Assembly: GCF_001544535.1 (NCBI RefSeq)
Contig: NZ_FCON02000007.1
Location: 78,331-142,330 of the forward strand
Reading direction: 5' to 3'
DNA from: Caballeronia choica
GTDB lineage: Bacteria; Pseudomonadota; Gammaproteobacteria; Burkholderiales; Burkholderiaceae
DNA: 64,000 bases
The notes below the pieces were generated by a model that was not told where the DNA came from, did not search any database, and saw only the letters and a program-made list of their open reading frames with translations. Below are positions 9,271 to 20,087 of this stretch, piece by piece. Within the stretch, counting starts at the first letter, position 1. Every line of letters starts with the position of its first letter. The translations under genes were made by a program, and so were the position numbers.

Positions 9271-9655
9271 ACTTTGATAATCCTCAATTAATGAGACTTC
9301 GATCGCAGAGCGATTTCCGCACGGTGGTCATGCAGTCATACGGGTGCTTTGTGGATGGTGCAAAGCAACTCGTGAGCCGGGTTCTTTACTTCGCTGTCTT
9401 TACGTTGAATGCAGTATCGGAAGGCCAAAATGCGGCGTGAAGGATAGGGTTGCCGGTACCACCCAAAGGCATTGGCTATGGAAGGTTTCCAGAGGCGATT
9501 TGACATCTCACGTGAAGCATCGGGACTCGGAAAATCTCGCAACAAGTGCAAAAAAAAGCCGAGGCGCAACGCCTCGGCTCTCTTCAACGACACCCGCCCC
9601 GAACGATTCTCCTGGCTAACCGACTACCTGAACCTTGCCATCGAACGATCCAGCT
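9271..9655. other. Gene-free interval holding a terminator
   Basis: About 385 bases between the racemase-like gene and the RidA gene. Apart from the terminator at 9550-9580, I see no gene. The part next to 9270 probably holds the promoter for the RidA-porin-importer line. Confidence 0.45.
9550..9580 (-). terminator. Rho-independent terminator of the racemase-like gene
   Basis: A perfect 10-bp stem (AGCCGAGGCG, loop CAA, CGCCTCGGCT on the plus strand) is followed, reading the minus strand, by eight T residues. It lies 76 bases after the stop of the racemase-like gene and isolates it from the RidA-porin-importer operon. Confidence 0.9.
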
Positions 9656-10459
9656 TCAGAACCACGCATGCGCACCAGCAACGGCCTGACGCGCGCGCTC
9701 TACCTTGTCACGATCTGGTGTCTTGAAGGTCGGTCCCATCGATTTGGTCAGGCTTGTCGCGCGCGCAATTCCGATCATCGCTTCGAGATACTTGATGGCA
9801 ACGGTCGTCGAATCCACGACGGGTACACCCGTATCCGCCACGTGCGTGTAGCCGACGCGTCTCAGCAGCGGGCCGAAGTAGGCGCAACCCACCAGGATCA
9901 CATCTGCACCGTCGGCGATACAGGTTAGTGCGGCCTGCTCGAAACGGTGGATGAATTCCCTTGCGGGGTCCGTCACTGCGCTCATCAACAGGCCGCCGTC
10001 CGACTCCGGCGATATCGACCGCACCGGACGTGCTATGGCGCGTTCACCGAAGCCATACGCCAGCACATCTCGTTCGATCGCGATCGCAGTCTTCCGTGAA
10101 ACGGTGACGACCGCAAACCGATGTCCCATCGCCATCGCCGCCAGCATCGATTGTTCACCGACTGACGCCACCGGGATGCCGAGGACTTCTCTCGTCTCCC
10201 AAAGGGGATCGTTCCAGCAGCCGAGGAATACCCCATCGAAACCGTCCTGCTCCGCGCGGATCGCCTGATCCATCATCAGCACGGAGTTCATGTGCTCCGC
10301 ATACGAAGACCGTGTGAAATTGGCGCTGCCGTCACAGAATCGATATTCGATTTCGTTCCCGGCCGCGAGCACTGGATTCATCGTTCTTTCGAGGGTGCTC
10401 CACAGTTGCTCCATCTCGGGCACTTTCGCCGTCGGATGAACCCAGCATATGCGCATCAC
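9656..10459 (-). CDS. Aspartate/glutamate racemase superfamily protein
   Basis: A 267-residue member of the Asp/Glu/hydantoin racemase and arylmalonate decarboxylase superfamily. The two active-site cysteines typical of racemases are visible: Cys81 in FLGCWNDP and Cys192 in LVGCAYFGP. The region GIPVASVGEQSMLAAMAMGH is the usual motif between the lobes. It is transcribed alone, with its own terminator downstream. Two consecutive Met codons at the start (10459 and 10456) are equally possible. Racemisation of an amino acid, hydantoin or related compound is inferred from the family; decarboxylase or isomerase activity is possible. Confidence 0.83.
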   Translation of the reverse strand: MMRICWVHPTAKVPEMEQLWSTLERTMNPVLAAGNEIEYRFCDGSANFTRSSYAEHMNSVLMMDQAIRAEQDGFDGVFLGCWNDPLWETREVLGIPVASVGEQSMLAAMAMGHRFAVVTVSRKTAIAIERDVLAYGFGERAIARPVRSISPESDGGLLMSAVTDPAREFIHRFEQAALTCIADGADVILVGCAYFGPLLRRVGYTHVADTGVPVVDSTTVAIKYLEAMIGIARATSLTKSMGPTFKTPDRDKVERARQAVAGAHAWF

Positions 10460-10562
10460 TGAACTCCATTTTTATCGAGTGGCACGCAGAATCAGGGCAC
10501 CGGTTTGCACCGATACCCGCACTCTGCGTTCGAATCGCGCAGGATGATCTGCGCGAGGGGAA

Positions 10563-11915
10563 TTACATCGGAAGCGGCTTGCCCGTCATATCCTTGACAA
10601 ACTTGAGCGCAATCAGGCCGAGCACTGCGCCGCCCATCAGATACCACGCCGGGATAATCGGATTGCCTGTCCGGTGGATGAGCCAGGTATTGATCAGCGG
10701 CGCGGTTCCTCCAAGCAAGGAGACCGATACGTTGTAGCTGATGGCAAGGCCGCTGTATCGAACGGGAGCACGGAACAGCGAGGCGAGCGTCGCCGGCATG
10801 ACGCCCTCGAAAAGCAGTTGGGCAAGAACCAGCATCATCAGTCCGGCGAAGACAATTGCCACGCTGGGACTGCTCAACAACTTGAATGCGGGAATCGCGC
10901 CGACAATGATCACCGCGCAGCCCAGGCCGATCATCTTTTTAGCGCCTACACGATCGCCCAGCCATCCCGCAACGGGAATGAAGGCGAGCATGACGAGCGT
11001 GGCGATCATTGCCAGAAGATTGCCGAACTGCACGGGATGCCCGACCACATCGGAAAGGTAGCCCGGAATATAACCAAGCGCCACGTAGTAGGTGATATTG
11101 AAAACTGCGGTGAGTCCCGCGCATTTGAGAAGCTGCGGCCACTCCTCGATAAGAAGCTGCACGATGCTTTTGCTCTTGGCGAGTCCTTTCTGATGCTTCT
11201 CGTTTTCTTGCATTTGCTTGAAGACCGGCGACTCATCGACGTTAAGCCGGAGATAAAGCGCGACGAGACCCGCGAGACCGGCGACCACGAACGGAATGCG
11301 CCAACCCCAGGCTTCCATGCTCGCCGTACCCAGAGAGAACGTAAGCAGATTGACGAGCGCTCCGCCGAGAAGGAAGCCGGATATGTTTCCGAACTCCAGC
11401 CAGCTTGTCATGAAGGTGCGCTTCTTGTCGGGCGAATGCTCGGCGATGAACGTGCACGAGCCGCCGTATTCGCCGCCGGTCGAAAGGCCTTGAAGCAGGC
11501 GAATGCAAAGCAGGAGAATCGGGGCAGCCATGCCGATGCGTTCATATCCCGGCAGGATGGCGATACAGAAGGTCGCGACCGACATCAACGCGATGCTCAA
11601 AGTCAACGCGACCCGGCGGCCATAGCGATCGCCGATCGGTCCAAAGACAAAGCTGCCGATGGGTCGAATCAGGAAACCTGCCGCAAAGGTCGCGTAGATC
11701 GAAAGCAATTGGGTGGCACGGTCCTCGTTTTGGAAGAACACCCTGCCAATCGTCGTGGCAAGCGACGAGTAGAGCGCGAAGTCGAACCATTCGATCATGT
11801 TGCCGCAAGTCACGCCCACGACAGCACGGCGAAGCGAAGCCGTAGACGTGTGATGATCGCTCGGTGGCGCGTCGAATTCATGCAGGTCGCGCGGTGTCAT
11901 GCTTTTGGTAGTCAT
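10563..11915 (-). CDS. MFS transporter, metabolite:H+ symporter type
   Basis: A 450-residue inner-membrane carrier with about 12 hydrophobic segments. EWFDFALYS at the start of helix 1 and the motif GDRYGRR in the first cytoplasmic loop are hallmarks of the MHS family (proline/betaine, shikimate, alpha-ketoglutarate carriers). The start at 11915 follows GGAGGAG by seven bases. It is the last of three genes, flavin monooxygenase - SDR - MFS, on the same strand. It probably imports the substrate of those enzymes, likely an organic acid. Confidence 0.9.
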   Translation of the reverse strand: MTTKSMTPRDLHEFDAPPSDHHTSTASLRRAVVGVTCGNMIEWFDFALYSSLATTIGRVFFQNEDRATQLLSIYATFAAGFLIRPIGSFVFGPIGDRYGRRVALTLSIALMSVATFCIAILPGYERIGMAAPILLLCIRLLQGLSTGGEYGGSCTFIAEHSPDKKRTFMTSWLEFGNISGFLLGGALVNLLTFSLGTASMEAWGWRIPFVVAGLAGLVALYLRLNVDESPVFKQMQENEKHQKGLAKSKSIVQLLIEEWPQLLKCAGLTAVFNITYYVALGYIPGYLSDVVGHPVQFGNLLAMIATLVMLAFIPVAGWLGDRVGAKKMIGLGCAVIIVGAIPAFKLLSSPSVAIVFAGLMMLVLAQLLFEGVMPATLASLFRAPVRYSGLAISYNVSVSLLGGTAPLINTWLIHRTGNPIIPAWYLMGGAVLGLIALKFVKDMTGKPLPM

Positions 11916-11990
11916 CTTGAATCTCCTCCATCGGTCCATGCCGGTGCAGCACGGTCGCCGACCGGCCGCACGTCTCGGTATGGCGGGTGC

Positions 11991-12716
11991 TCAACGCATG
12001 AAGACGCCGCCGGCAATACAGACAGTTTCGCCGGTCATGTAGGACGGCTCGTGAGCAAGGTTCCATGCCCATCCAGCGATCTCCTCGACGGAAGCTGCGC
12101 GTTTGAGCGGGATGCCAGGAATGGCTGCTTCGATGCGTCCGCCCTTGCGCGTGCCCTCAGTATCTACCCAGCCGGGGGCAATCGCATTCACCGTGATGCG
12201 GCTCTCGGCCAACTCGATCGCCAGCGAACGTGTGATCGACACGACGGCCGCCTTCGACGCGCTGTAGAGCAACTGGTTGCGCGACGCCGCAAATGCGTCG
12301 ACCGATGCAAAGAACACCATCGTGCCGCCGTGCTCCGGGCCAATATGCTTCGCCCCGACACGCGCCACGTTCAGGGTGCCGAGCACGTTGATGTCGAAGA
12401 TGCGTCGGTAGACGTTCGCGTCATAGCTCTGGAGCGACGAGGTCGGGAACACGCCCGCTGCATTCACGACCGCGGCGAGCCGCGGCTTGCCCGTCAGGGC
12501 TTTTTCGACCGCCGCGCTCAGGACCGCTTCGTCGCTGATGTCGGCGATGACCGTGGTGATGTTTTCGTCGGCCTCGTGCGCGGAGTGCGCCACGTCAACC
12601 GCCAGGACATGCCAGCCTTCATTGGCAAACTTCAGCGCAGTCGCGCGGCCCATACCCGAGTTCGCTCCCGTCACGATTACGCTCTTCTCGGGTGAGCGTT
12701 GTTTCAAAGTCGTCAT
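11991..12716 (-). CDS. SDR family oxidoreductase
   Basis: A 241-residue classical short-chain dehydrogenase. It has TGANSGMG at residues 16-23, NAAG at 85-88, Ser138, and Tyr151/Lys155 in YSASKAAV. The C-terminal EPSYMTGETVCIAGGVFMR is the usual cofactor and dimer region. The gene lies 27 bases after the flavin monooxygenase stop and 75 bases before the MFS gene, so the three form one operon. A role in alcohol/ketone interconversion coupled to the monooxygenase is inference. Confidence 0.88.
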   Translation of the reverse strand: MTTLKQRSPEKSVIVTGANSGMGRATALKFANEGWHVLAVDVAHSAHEADENITTVIADISDEAVLSAAVEKALTGKPRLAAVVNAAGVFPTSSLQSYDANVYRRIFDINVLGTLNVARVGAKHIGPEHGGTMVFFASVDAFAASRNQLLYSASKAAVVSITRSLAIELAESRITVNAIAPGWVDTEGTRKGGRIEAAIPGIPLKRAASVEEIAGWAWNLAHEPSYMTGETVCIAGGVFMR

Positions 12717-12743
12717 TTCGATATCTCTCAGGTCTAGTCGTGA

Positions 12744-14039
12744 TCAGATTGCGAGGTCAGGTTCCACTTCCTGCGCAGCTATGGCCTTGTGGGCCAGCGT
12801 ATCGAGTTGCTGATTGCTCTCGTCGAGGTTTGCCTGCCAGAAACGGCGCACGATGTCGATGCGCGAATCCGGGGTTTGCATCTGGCTGAAGCGCTGTGCC
12901 AGATCCTTCGTGCCGCGCTCACGCATGGCGAGCAGGCGCCCCACCAGACGGCTTTGCGCGCAATACACCGGCCACTGTGCGCCACGGGGCGCCGCCAGGC
13001 CGACGAAGTAGAGGGATTCGAGCGACGTCGGGAGCGTCATCGCAGCGGTGCGCAGTGGCACGCCGTCGCGCCATTCGAGCAGTGACTTGTCGATGAACGG
13101 CAGCGTCGTCTTGAAGCCGGTTGCCCACAGGATCGTGTCGTACTCGGCATCCGTGCCGTCGGTGAAGAATACGCGCTTGCCCTCGATGGCACGCAATCCC
13201 GGTGCCACCTTGATGCGGCCGTGCTGGATCCAGTAAAGCAGCAGCGAGTTCACCACCGGCGGCTGCTTCTCGAGGTCGTAGGTCTCCGGTGCCGGCATGC
13301 CCGGATAGTTTTCGTGCGAGCCGAGCACGGTGTTGATCAGTGTCGAGGCGACCATGTTCGCCATCTCAGGCGGCATCGCGTTCAGGAACGGCAACTCCGC
13401 ACGCGGGCGGCCGAAGAACGTCTTGGGCTGGAACACCTGGCCGCAGCGCATTGCAATCGTGACGTCGAACCGGCTTTGCGCTGCATCGACGGCGAGATCA
13501 CAGCCGGAGTTGCCGAAGCCCACGACCAGCACGCGACCTTCGATTTCGCTCGTGTTCCTGTACGACCCCGAGTGGACCGAACGGCCCGTGAAGCCCTTGC
13601 CAACTGCGGGAATGTTCTGGTCCCACAGATGCCCGTTCGCGACGACGACTCCGTTGTAAAGATGCTGCGAGCCATCCGACAGCGACACGCGCCAACCGTC
13701 ACGGCCTCGCTCGCCCAGCGGCTCGATGCGCTCGACCGCGGTGTTCAGCCGGATCATCCGGGTCAACCCGTACTTTTCGGCGTAGCTGACCATGTAGGCC
13801 GCGACTTGCTCGCGGCTCGGATACATCGGATACGAGTCCGGCATGGGGAAGCCGTCGAAGAACGAACTGCTCTTCGGCGTGATGAGATGCAAGGCGTCGT
13901 AATCGACGTGCCAGTGGCCGCCAATCCGGTCGCTCTTTTCGAAGCAGTCCACGGCGAAGCCCTGCTCCGACAATGTCTTCACAGCCGCCAGACCGGCTGC
14001 GCCTGCCCCAATTACGCAATAACGTGCTTGATTCGACAT
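12744..14039 (-). CDS. Flavin-containing monooxygenase
   Basis: A 431-residue FAD/NADPH monooxygenase of the FMO group. The FAD Rossmann motif GAGAAG is at 11-16, the FMO fingerprint FTGRSVHSGSY is at 150-160, and the NADPH-binding motif GFGNSG is at 174-179. The late motif LWATGFKTTLPF is the usual ATG-like segment. Such enzymes oxygenate amines, sulfides or ketones with O2 and NADPH. The ATG at 14039 has GGAGATATCGAG just upstream; the longer frame adds no FMO sequence. It leads an operon with an SDR and an MFS carrier. An SDR next to a monooxygenase could fit an alcohol-ketone-ester route, but whether this enzyme works on N, S or a carbonyl is not visible. Confidence 0.9.
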   Translation of the reverse strand: MSNQARYCVIGAGAAGLAAVKTLSEQGFAVDCFEKSDRIGGHWHVDYDALHLITPKSSSFFDGFPMPDSYPMYPSREQVAAYMVSYAEKYGLTRMIRLNTAVERIEPLGERGRDGWRVSLSDGSQHLYNGVVVANGHLWDQNIPAVGKGFTGRSVHSGSYRNTSEIEGRVLVVGFGNSGCDLAVDAAQSRFDVTIAMRCGQVFQPKTFFGRPRAELPFLNAMPPEMANMVASTLINTVLGSHENYPGMPAPETYDLEKQPPVVNSLLLYWIQHGRIKVAPGLRAIEGKRVFFTDGTDAEYDTILWATGFKTTLPFIDKSLLEWRDGVPLRTAAMTLPTSLESLYFVGLAAPRGAQWPVYCAQSRLVGRLLAMRERGTKDLAQRFSQMQTPDSRIDIVRRFWQANLDESNQQLDTLAHKAIAAQEVEPDLAI

Positions 14040-14365
14040 CTCGATATCTCCATCTGTCCGACTGTGGTCGCGAAATGCGCCAAACCAGTCCATGTCAACG
14101 TGATGGCAGTATCGAAATACCAAAATCCCGCGTGAAGATTGCGCGGTTGGTGGCTCCCATAGCAAACGTCTATATGAAAGCTATTTGCAAGTGTTTTCCG
14201 CCATTCGCAGAGCGCTGGCAATGGACGACCGTCATGCAACGGTCGTCGCGCTGCACAACGGATGTGGGAGATGCGTAAGCGTACCTGCGAGAGTCTGACA
14301 ACTTACGGTCCGCACGAAAGCGGCCTGTCAGTGCGGTCCCATCCGTGCGGGGCAGATCATTTTGA
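14040..14365. other. Gene-free interval, promoter of the monooxygenase operon
   Basis: About 325 bases between the RraA-like gene and the monooxygenase start. The part next to 14040 should carry the minus-strand promoter of the FMO-SDR-MFS operon. No gene, hairpin or clear operator was seen. Confidence 0.4.
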
Positions 14366-15064
14366 TCAGACGTGTCCGTACTTCGCCAGCGCCTCGGCCA
14401 GACTGAGGCCTTGTTGCAATTCCTCGCGAATACTGCGCTCCTGATCCGTCAGGCGTTCCGCTTCAACCAGCACGGTATCGACCACCTCGTTTGGAATGAC
14501 CAGGACACCATCTTCATCGCCGAGCATGAAGTCGCCTGGGCACACCTTTACCCACTGGGAAGTGGCGCCGCGCACGCTTATCGGTATTTGCCATCCATTG
14601 ACTTTCCAGCGGGCGATGGATTGCACGGGAGTGCGATAGCGGGCGAACACCGGAAATTTCTGCTCGGCAATCCAACGGATATCGCGAATGCCGCCGTCGA
14701 CTATCGATCCGACGCAACCTCGTTCCTTCATTCCAATGGCGATGAGTTCGCCAAAATAGCAGACGCCTTCCCCGTCGCCGCTCCAGACCGTGACGCTGCC
14801 TGCCGACACCCCAGCGCAGGCTTCCATCTTGTCCGGGTCTCCTCCGAGCTGATATGGGGACATCTGGCCGCGAATCGTGTATGCCCAGCCTGCCAGCTTG
14901 CCACTCGAAGGGGGATATGGGGTAAAGACCGACGAGAGCCCCTGGTGGAACAAGCCGAGCGTGTCAAGCACGTCTGCGACGTTCGATGTGTCTACTAACA
15001 GGAATCGTTGGCGAATTGCTTCACGATCCGCCGCGCTTCGCACTACAGGAATTGCATCCATCAT
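14366..15064 (-). CDS. RraA-like / 4-hydroxy-4-methyl-2-oxoglutarate aldolase family protein
   Basis: A 232-residue member of the RraA-like family, often annotated as demethylmenaquinone methyltransferase. Characterised catabolic members are class II (metal-dependent) aldolases that cleave 4-hydroxy-4-methyl-2-oxoglutarate or decarboxylate oxaloacetate. The core motif GELIAIGMKERGCVGSIVDG is followed by GIRD, whose Arg-Asp pair binds substrate and metal. GDEDGVLVIP is the other family signature. It is the last gene of a line aminotransferase - SDR - RraA-like, with short gaps. The family call is firm; the activity is inferred. A divergent non-aldolase member is possible. Confidence 0.82.
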   Translation of the reverse strand: MMDAIPVVRSAADREAIRQRFLLVDTSNVADVLDTLGLFHQGLSSVFTPYPPSSGKLAGWAYTIRGQMSPYQLGGDPDKMEACAGVSAGSVTVWSGDGEGVCYFGELIAIGMKERGCVGSIVDGGIRDIRWIAEQKFPVFARYRTPVQSIARWKVNGWQIPISVRGATSQWVKVCPGDFMLGDEDGVLVIPNEVVDTVLVEAERLTDQERSIREELQQGLSLAEALAKYGHV

Positions 15065-15086
15065 CTGCTCCTTGAAAGAGGGTTGT

Positions 15087-15872
15087 TTAAATGCTGGGGA
15101 TCATGCCGCCGTCGACACGTACAACGGAGCCCGTAATGAAAGCAGCGCGTTCGCTGGCCAGGAATGCCACTGCGTCGGCATATTCTTCGGGTTTGCCGTA
15201 ACGCTTCACAGGAATCGACGCCGTACTCGCGGCAACGACTTCGTCGTATGTCTTGCCTTCGCGGCTTGCGCGCGCCTCGTCAAGTGAACGGATGCGGCCC
15301 GTAGCGATTCGCCCTGGCAGAACAACGTTGACGCAGATGCCATCGGCAGCAACCTCGTTGGCCAGCGTCTTCGACCATCCGACCAGGGCCAGGCGCAACG
15401 TATTCGACATGCCGAGGTTGGGTATTGGCGCGACTACGCCGGATGAGGCGCTCGTGATGATGCGGCCCCAGCCTCTTTGTTTCATCGCCGGCAGCAGCAG
15501 GTCCGTGAGATGCATCAGTGATAAAACCATCGAGTCGAATTGATTTCGCCACTGCTCGGGAGCTACCCCTGAGGCCAGCGAGGGGGGCGGCCCGCCGGAA
15601 TTGTTGACCAGGATTTCCGGGTCGCCCAGGGTACTCCTGACGTCCGCGACCATGGCCGTGACGTTTTCGAGGTCGGCAAGGTCGGCCTGAATACCATGGG
15701 CGTTTCCTCCTGCCACGCGAATGCGCGATACGGTGCTTTCCAGCGCTTCGCGGTTCTGATCCGATACGGCGACCGTCGCGCCTTCGCGGGCGAGCGCTAA
15801 CGCTATGGCTGAGCCCAGGCCACCACCGGCCGACATGACAAGTGCCACGCGATTCTTGAGACCGAGATCCAT
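15087..15872 (-). CDS. SDR family protein lacking the usual YxxxK pair
   Basis: A 261-residue SDR with the cofactor loop SAGGGLG (14-20) and VNNSGGPPP (89-97). After the catalytic-region SASSG (141-145), the place where YxxxK should fall reads GMSNTLR (154-160), so Tyr is replaced by Ser or Met and Lys by Arg160. Members of this GGPPP subgroup are known to depart from the classical catalytic tetrad, so the change looks inherited rather than decay. It keeps the C-terminal AAFITGSVVRVDGGMIPSI. The gene sits between the aminotransferase and the RraA-like gene. Reductase activity should not be assumed. Confidence 0.85.
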   Translation of the reverse strand: MDLGLKNRVALVMSAGGGLGSAIALALAREGATVAVSDQNREALESTVSRIRVAGGNAHGIQADLADLENVTAMVADVRSTLGDPEILVNNSGGPPPSLASGVAPEQWRNQFDSMVLSLMHLTDLLLPAMKQRGWGRIITSASSGVVAPIPNLGMSNTLRLALVGWSKTLANEVAADGICVNVVLPGRIATGRIRSLDEARASREGKTYDEVVAASTASIPVKRYGKPEEYADAVAFLASERAAFITGSVVRVDGGMIPSI

Positions 15873-15983
15873 GGAAATCTCACTTAGTTTCGATATCAGG
15901 TTCGATAGATGAGGCGCCCGACGACCCGAACGTCCCGTTGTTCAGATTCCATTCAGGTGAAGGTGCGCGCTCGCTGGATTCGC

Positions 15984-17180
<1,197 letters not shown>

Positions 17181-17606
17181 AGACGATCGGCTTCGTAACG
17201 TAGACTCGGGATGAGTCACCAAGTTGAATGGAGGGATGCGGTAATGAGGATCATCCATCCGGCCTTGAAGCGAACATAGGATTTCCTGATTAAGCTGCTG
17301 TGTGATCACCATGGTAGGGACGTGCGATCAGAAATAAAATCAATATATATCGTTGCCAGGCGCCAATTATTTCGATGAGTTGAAGCTGTCAGTGCAAAGC
17401 CGTGGCCGTAACACTATGGCGGTCACGGTCACTGAGGATGAAATAAAGATATCCCGAAGCACGACTAAGACCACGTCCCGTGCAAGGTTGCTTCGCCGCT
17501 AAGAAAGAAGCTAAGTGCCCCAATCCGCGCAGAAACGGGAATTCCTGAAACGCTGATGAGAAGTCGAAGCCTTTTGCGCTAGCGTGACGCGTTCATCGAA
17601 GACAGG
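17181..17606. other. Gene-free interval, probable aminotransferase promoter
   Basis: About 425 bases between the gltL-like stop and the aminotransferase. An AT-rich patch near 17333-17352 (containing AATATATATCG) is the likely minus-strand promoter region. No RNA gene or terminator was recognised. Confidence 0.4.
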
Positions 17607-18341
17607 TTAGTGGTGAAGAATCCTCGAAAGGAACTGTTTCGCACGATCCGTCCGTCTATCAACGTCGCCGAAAAAATCGTCTTTCGGGGTGTCTTCCAAT
17701 ATCCTGCCTTCATCCATGAAGATCACGCGGTGTGCAACTTTCTTCGCGAACCCCATCTCGTGCGTCACGCACATCATCGTCATTCCCTCCCGGGCAAGTT
17801 CGACCATCACATCGAGCACCTCGTTGATCATCTCCGGATCGAGTGCGGACGTTGGCTCGTCGAACAGCATCGCCACGGGATCCATCGAGAGCGCCCGCGC
17901 GATCGCGACGCGCTGCTGCTGACCACCCGACAGCTGACCCGGGTGCTTGTCCGCCTGGCTCTTGAGGCCGACGCGGTCGAGCAGCTTGAGACCCTTGTCG
18001 GTCGCCTCGTCCTTGCTGCGGCCGAGCACCTTGATCTGCCCGAGAGTCAGATTCTCCGTGATCGTCAGATGCGGAAATAACTCGAAGTGCTGAAATACCA
18101 TTCCGACCTTCGAGCGAAGCTTGGAAAGATTGGTCTTTCGGCTGCACACGGAAGTCCCGTTCACCACGATGTCACCTTTTTGTATCGGCTCCAGGCCATT
18201 GATGGTCTTGATCAGCGTGGACTTGCCTGACCCGGACGGGCCGCATACCACGACCACCTCGCCCTTGGCGACCTGGGCGGTGCAATCGGTCAGTACCCGG
18301 AAAGCTCCGTAATGCTTGGATACGTTGTTTATCTCGATCAT
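17607..18341 (-). CDS. gltL: Glutamate/aspartate-type ABC transporter ATP-binding protein
   Basis: A 244-residue GltL/GlnQ-type ATPase. Walker A is GPSGSGKST (34-42), the signature LSGGQ is at 137-141, Walker B AMLFDE is at 157-162 and the switch His is 194. Length and sequence match GltL throughout. Its ATG overlaps the stop of the preceding permease by four bases (ATGA), so the two are translationally coupled. It is the last gene of the order gltI-gltJ-gltK-gltL. The importer could also take other dicarboxylic amino acids or analogues. Confidence 0.92.
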   Translation of the reverse strand: MIEINNVSKHYGAFRVLTDCTAQVAKGEVVVVCGPSGSGKSTLIKTINGLEPIQKGDIVVNGTSVCSRKTNLSKLRSKVGMVFQHFELFPHLTITENLTLGQIKVLGRSKDEATDKGLKLLDRVGLKSQADKHPGQLSGGQQQRVAIARALSMDPVAMLFDEPTSALDPEMINEVLDVMVELAREGMTMMCVTHEMGFAKKVAHRVIFMDEGRILEDTPKDDFFGDVDRRTDRAKQFLSRILHH

Positions 18342-19021
18342 AGGGAAGCCCTTTTATGGAGACGCCTCACGAATTGGGAAGCGAAGAAACAAATCACGAA
18401 ATAGACAAGGCCGGCGAATAGCAGCATGTCCACCGTGCGCCCGTCGCGCTCACCGATGTCGTAGGCTCGGCCGAAGAAGTCCGCTAGCGCGCTCACGTAG
18501 ACGAGCGACGTGTCCTGGAAGAGGATGATCCCCTGCATCAGTAGGAGCGGCACCATGTTTCGAAAGGCCTGGGGCAGGATGACCAGAAGCATTACCTGTC
18601 CGTAATGCATTCCCAGTGCCTGTGCGGCAAATAGCTGGCCACGTGCAACGCCCTGAATTCCCGCGCGGATGATCTCGGAGCAGTACGCTGCCTCGAACAG
18701 CGAGAAAGCGATCAGCGAGGACGTCATCCGCAGGTCGGATGCAGGCGACAGGTTGAATGTCTTCTGCAGCAACTGCGGGACAATCAAAAAGAACCACAGC
18801 AACACCATCACCAGGGGAATGGAGCGGCAAACGGTCACGTATGCTTCTGCAAACCAGCTTAGCGGGCGAATCGACGACAGCCGCATCATCGCAAGAAGGG
18901 AGCCCCATACAATACCCACGAGTACGCCCGTGAATGTGATCTCGAGAGATACCAGCATGCCTTCGCCAAGCACTTTGATGTTGGCTGGATTGATCAAGCT
19001 AAAATCGAAATCGTACGCCAT
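18338..19021 (-). CDS. gltK: Glutamate/aspartate-type ABC permease, GltK-like
   Basis: A 227-residue membrane permease starting [20 protein letters not shown], an N-terminus typical of GltK. The ATG at 19021 lies six bases after AGGAG; the ATG two codons upstream is inside that site. The ATPase-contact loop is near [20 protein letters not shown]. It starts 9 bases after the GltJ-like stop and overlaps the ATPase gene by four bases. Confidence 0.9.
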   Translation of the reverse strand: MAYDFDFSLINPANIKVLGEGMLVSLEITFTGVLVGIVWGSLLAMMRLSSIRPLSWFAEAYVTVCRSIPLVMVLLWFFLIVPQLLQKTFNLSPASDLRMTSSLIAFSLFEAAYCSEIIRAGIQGVARGQLFAAQALGMHYGQVMLLVILPQAFRNMVPLLLMQGIILFQDTSLVYVSALADFFGRAYDIGERDGRTVDMLLFAGLVYFVICFFASQFVRRLHKRASL

Positions 19022-19030
19022 GTTCATCTC

Positions 19031-19759
19031 CTATTTGCTGCCGAGGTAACCGGGAACTCGAGTGTGTTGTTCGATCCAGCGCATCAGCATCATCACAGCC
19101 ACGTTGAGGAGGCAGTACAACAGCGTTACCGCGATAAACGACTCATAAGGACGGGCCGTATAATCGACTAACTGGCGCCCTTGACCGGCCAGATCCAAAA
19201 GGCCGATGGTTGACGCTACCGCGGAGTTCTGAAATATGTTGACGAACTCGGTTGTGAGTGGTGGCACGATAATGCGAAATGCCATTGGCAGCACCACGTA
19301 GCGATACGTTTGTAGAGAAGTCAAACCCAGAGCGAAGCTTGCGTTTCTTTGGCCGCGCGACAGGCTGGCGATGCCGGATCGCACTTGCTCGCAAATCCGG
19401 GCGGCCGTGAAGGTTCCCAAACAGATGACGCCGGCCAGGAATTGCTGAGTGACGGGACTCATCTCTTTGATCGCTTGTCCCCCTGGCAGCAGTTCCGGGA
19501 CGACGAAGTACCATATAAATAACTGCACCAGTAACGGAACGTTCCTGAAGAGTTCGACGTAGGCGGCCGCGAACCCGGATGCCCATTTGTTCGGTAGCGT
19601 GCGTAGCACCCCGAGTACGGAGCCAAGAAAGAGAGCGATGATCCAGGAGCACAGTCCAACCGCCACTGTTACCTTCAGACCGGACACTATCCAATCCAGG
19701 TACGTCTCGCTGGACGAGGCTCTTTCAAGAAATACACCCCAATGGAAGAGGTAAGGCAT
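19031..19759 (-). CDS. gltJ: Glutamate/aspartate-type ABC permease, GltJ-like
   Basis: A 242-residue permease beginning MPYLFHWGVFLERASSSETY, followed by the WIVSGLKVTVAVGLCSWIIA helix, matching the GltJ layout. The ATPase-contact loop is near NASFALGLTSLQTYRYVVLP. It pairs with the GltK-like protein and lies about 330 bases after the binding protein gene, with a strong hairpin between them. Confidence 0.9.
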   Translation of the reverse strand: MPYLFHWGVFLERASSSETYLDWIVSGLKVTVAVGLCSWIIALFLGSVLGVLRTLPNKWASGFAAAYVELFRNVPLLVQLFIWYFVVPELLPGGQAIKEMSPVTQQFLAGVICLGTFTAARICEQVRSGIASLSRGQRNASFALGLTSLQTYRYVVLPMAFRIIVPPLTTEFVNIFQNSAVASTIGLLDLAGQGRQLVDYTARPYESFIAVTLLYCLLNVAVMMLMRWIEQHTRVPGYLGSK

Positions 19760-20087
19760 GGTATCTGTATGAACGCGTCCCGGCTGCGCAGTTGTTCGGG
19801 CAATGAGATGCGGGTGTCGGAATTCCTATGGAGCCTCGGGTCCCTTGCCATCCAGAGAGACCAAGGCCGCGTGGATCACACGGTCTTAACGATTTCCAGT
19901 ATGAATTCCCATTCCGCCGAACGTGAACATTGCGCAGCCTTTCGACATTCGCTCTATGTAAAGGCGTGGATCTTGCACTTCGTTTCGGCCATTTGATTTG
20001 GCGTCACGCGTGCGCTCTGATTTTCCAACGAGTTCGTGGTGGCCCGGAAGGCAATCGCCTTCCGGGCGAGCGTTCAATACAAGCGGG
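19760..20087. other. Intercistronic interval with a hairpin
   Basis: About 330 bases between the binding-protein gene and gltJ. No gene was seen. The only structure is the perfect hairpin at 20042-20067, just after the binding-protein stop. Confidence 0.45.
20042..20067 (-). terminator. Hairpin between gltI and gltJKL (stabiliser or partial terminator)
   Basis: A perfect 11-bp stem GCCCGGAAGGC / GCCTTCCGGGC with a four-base loop, starting about 20 bases after the gltI stop. No T-run follows on the minus strand, so it is better read as an mRNA-stabilising or partial termination hairpin. Such an element would leave binding-protein mRNA in excess over the permease genes. Confidence 0.6.

Noticed and set aside
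10674-12695. A 673-codon plus-strand open frame
   Set aside because: It lies antisense to the MFS and SDR genes, has charged low-complexity composition typical of shadow frames in high-GC DNA, and shows no domain.
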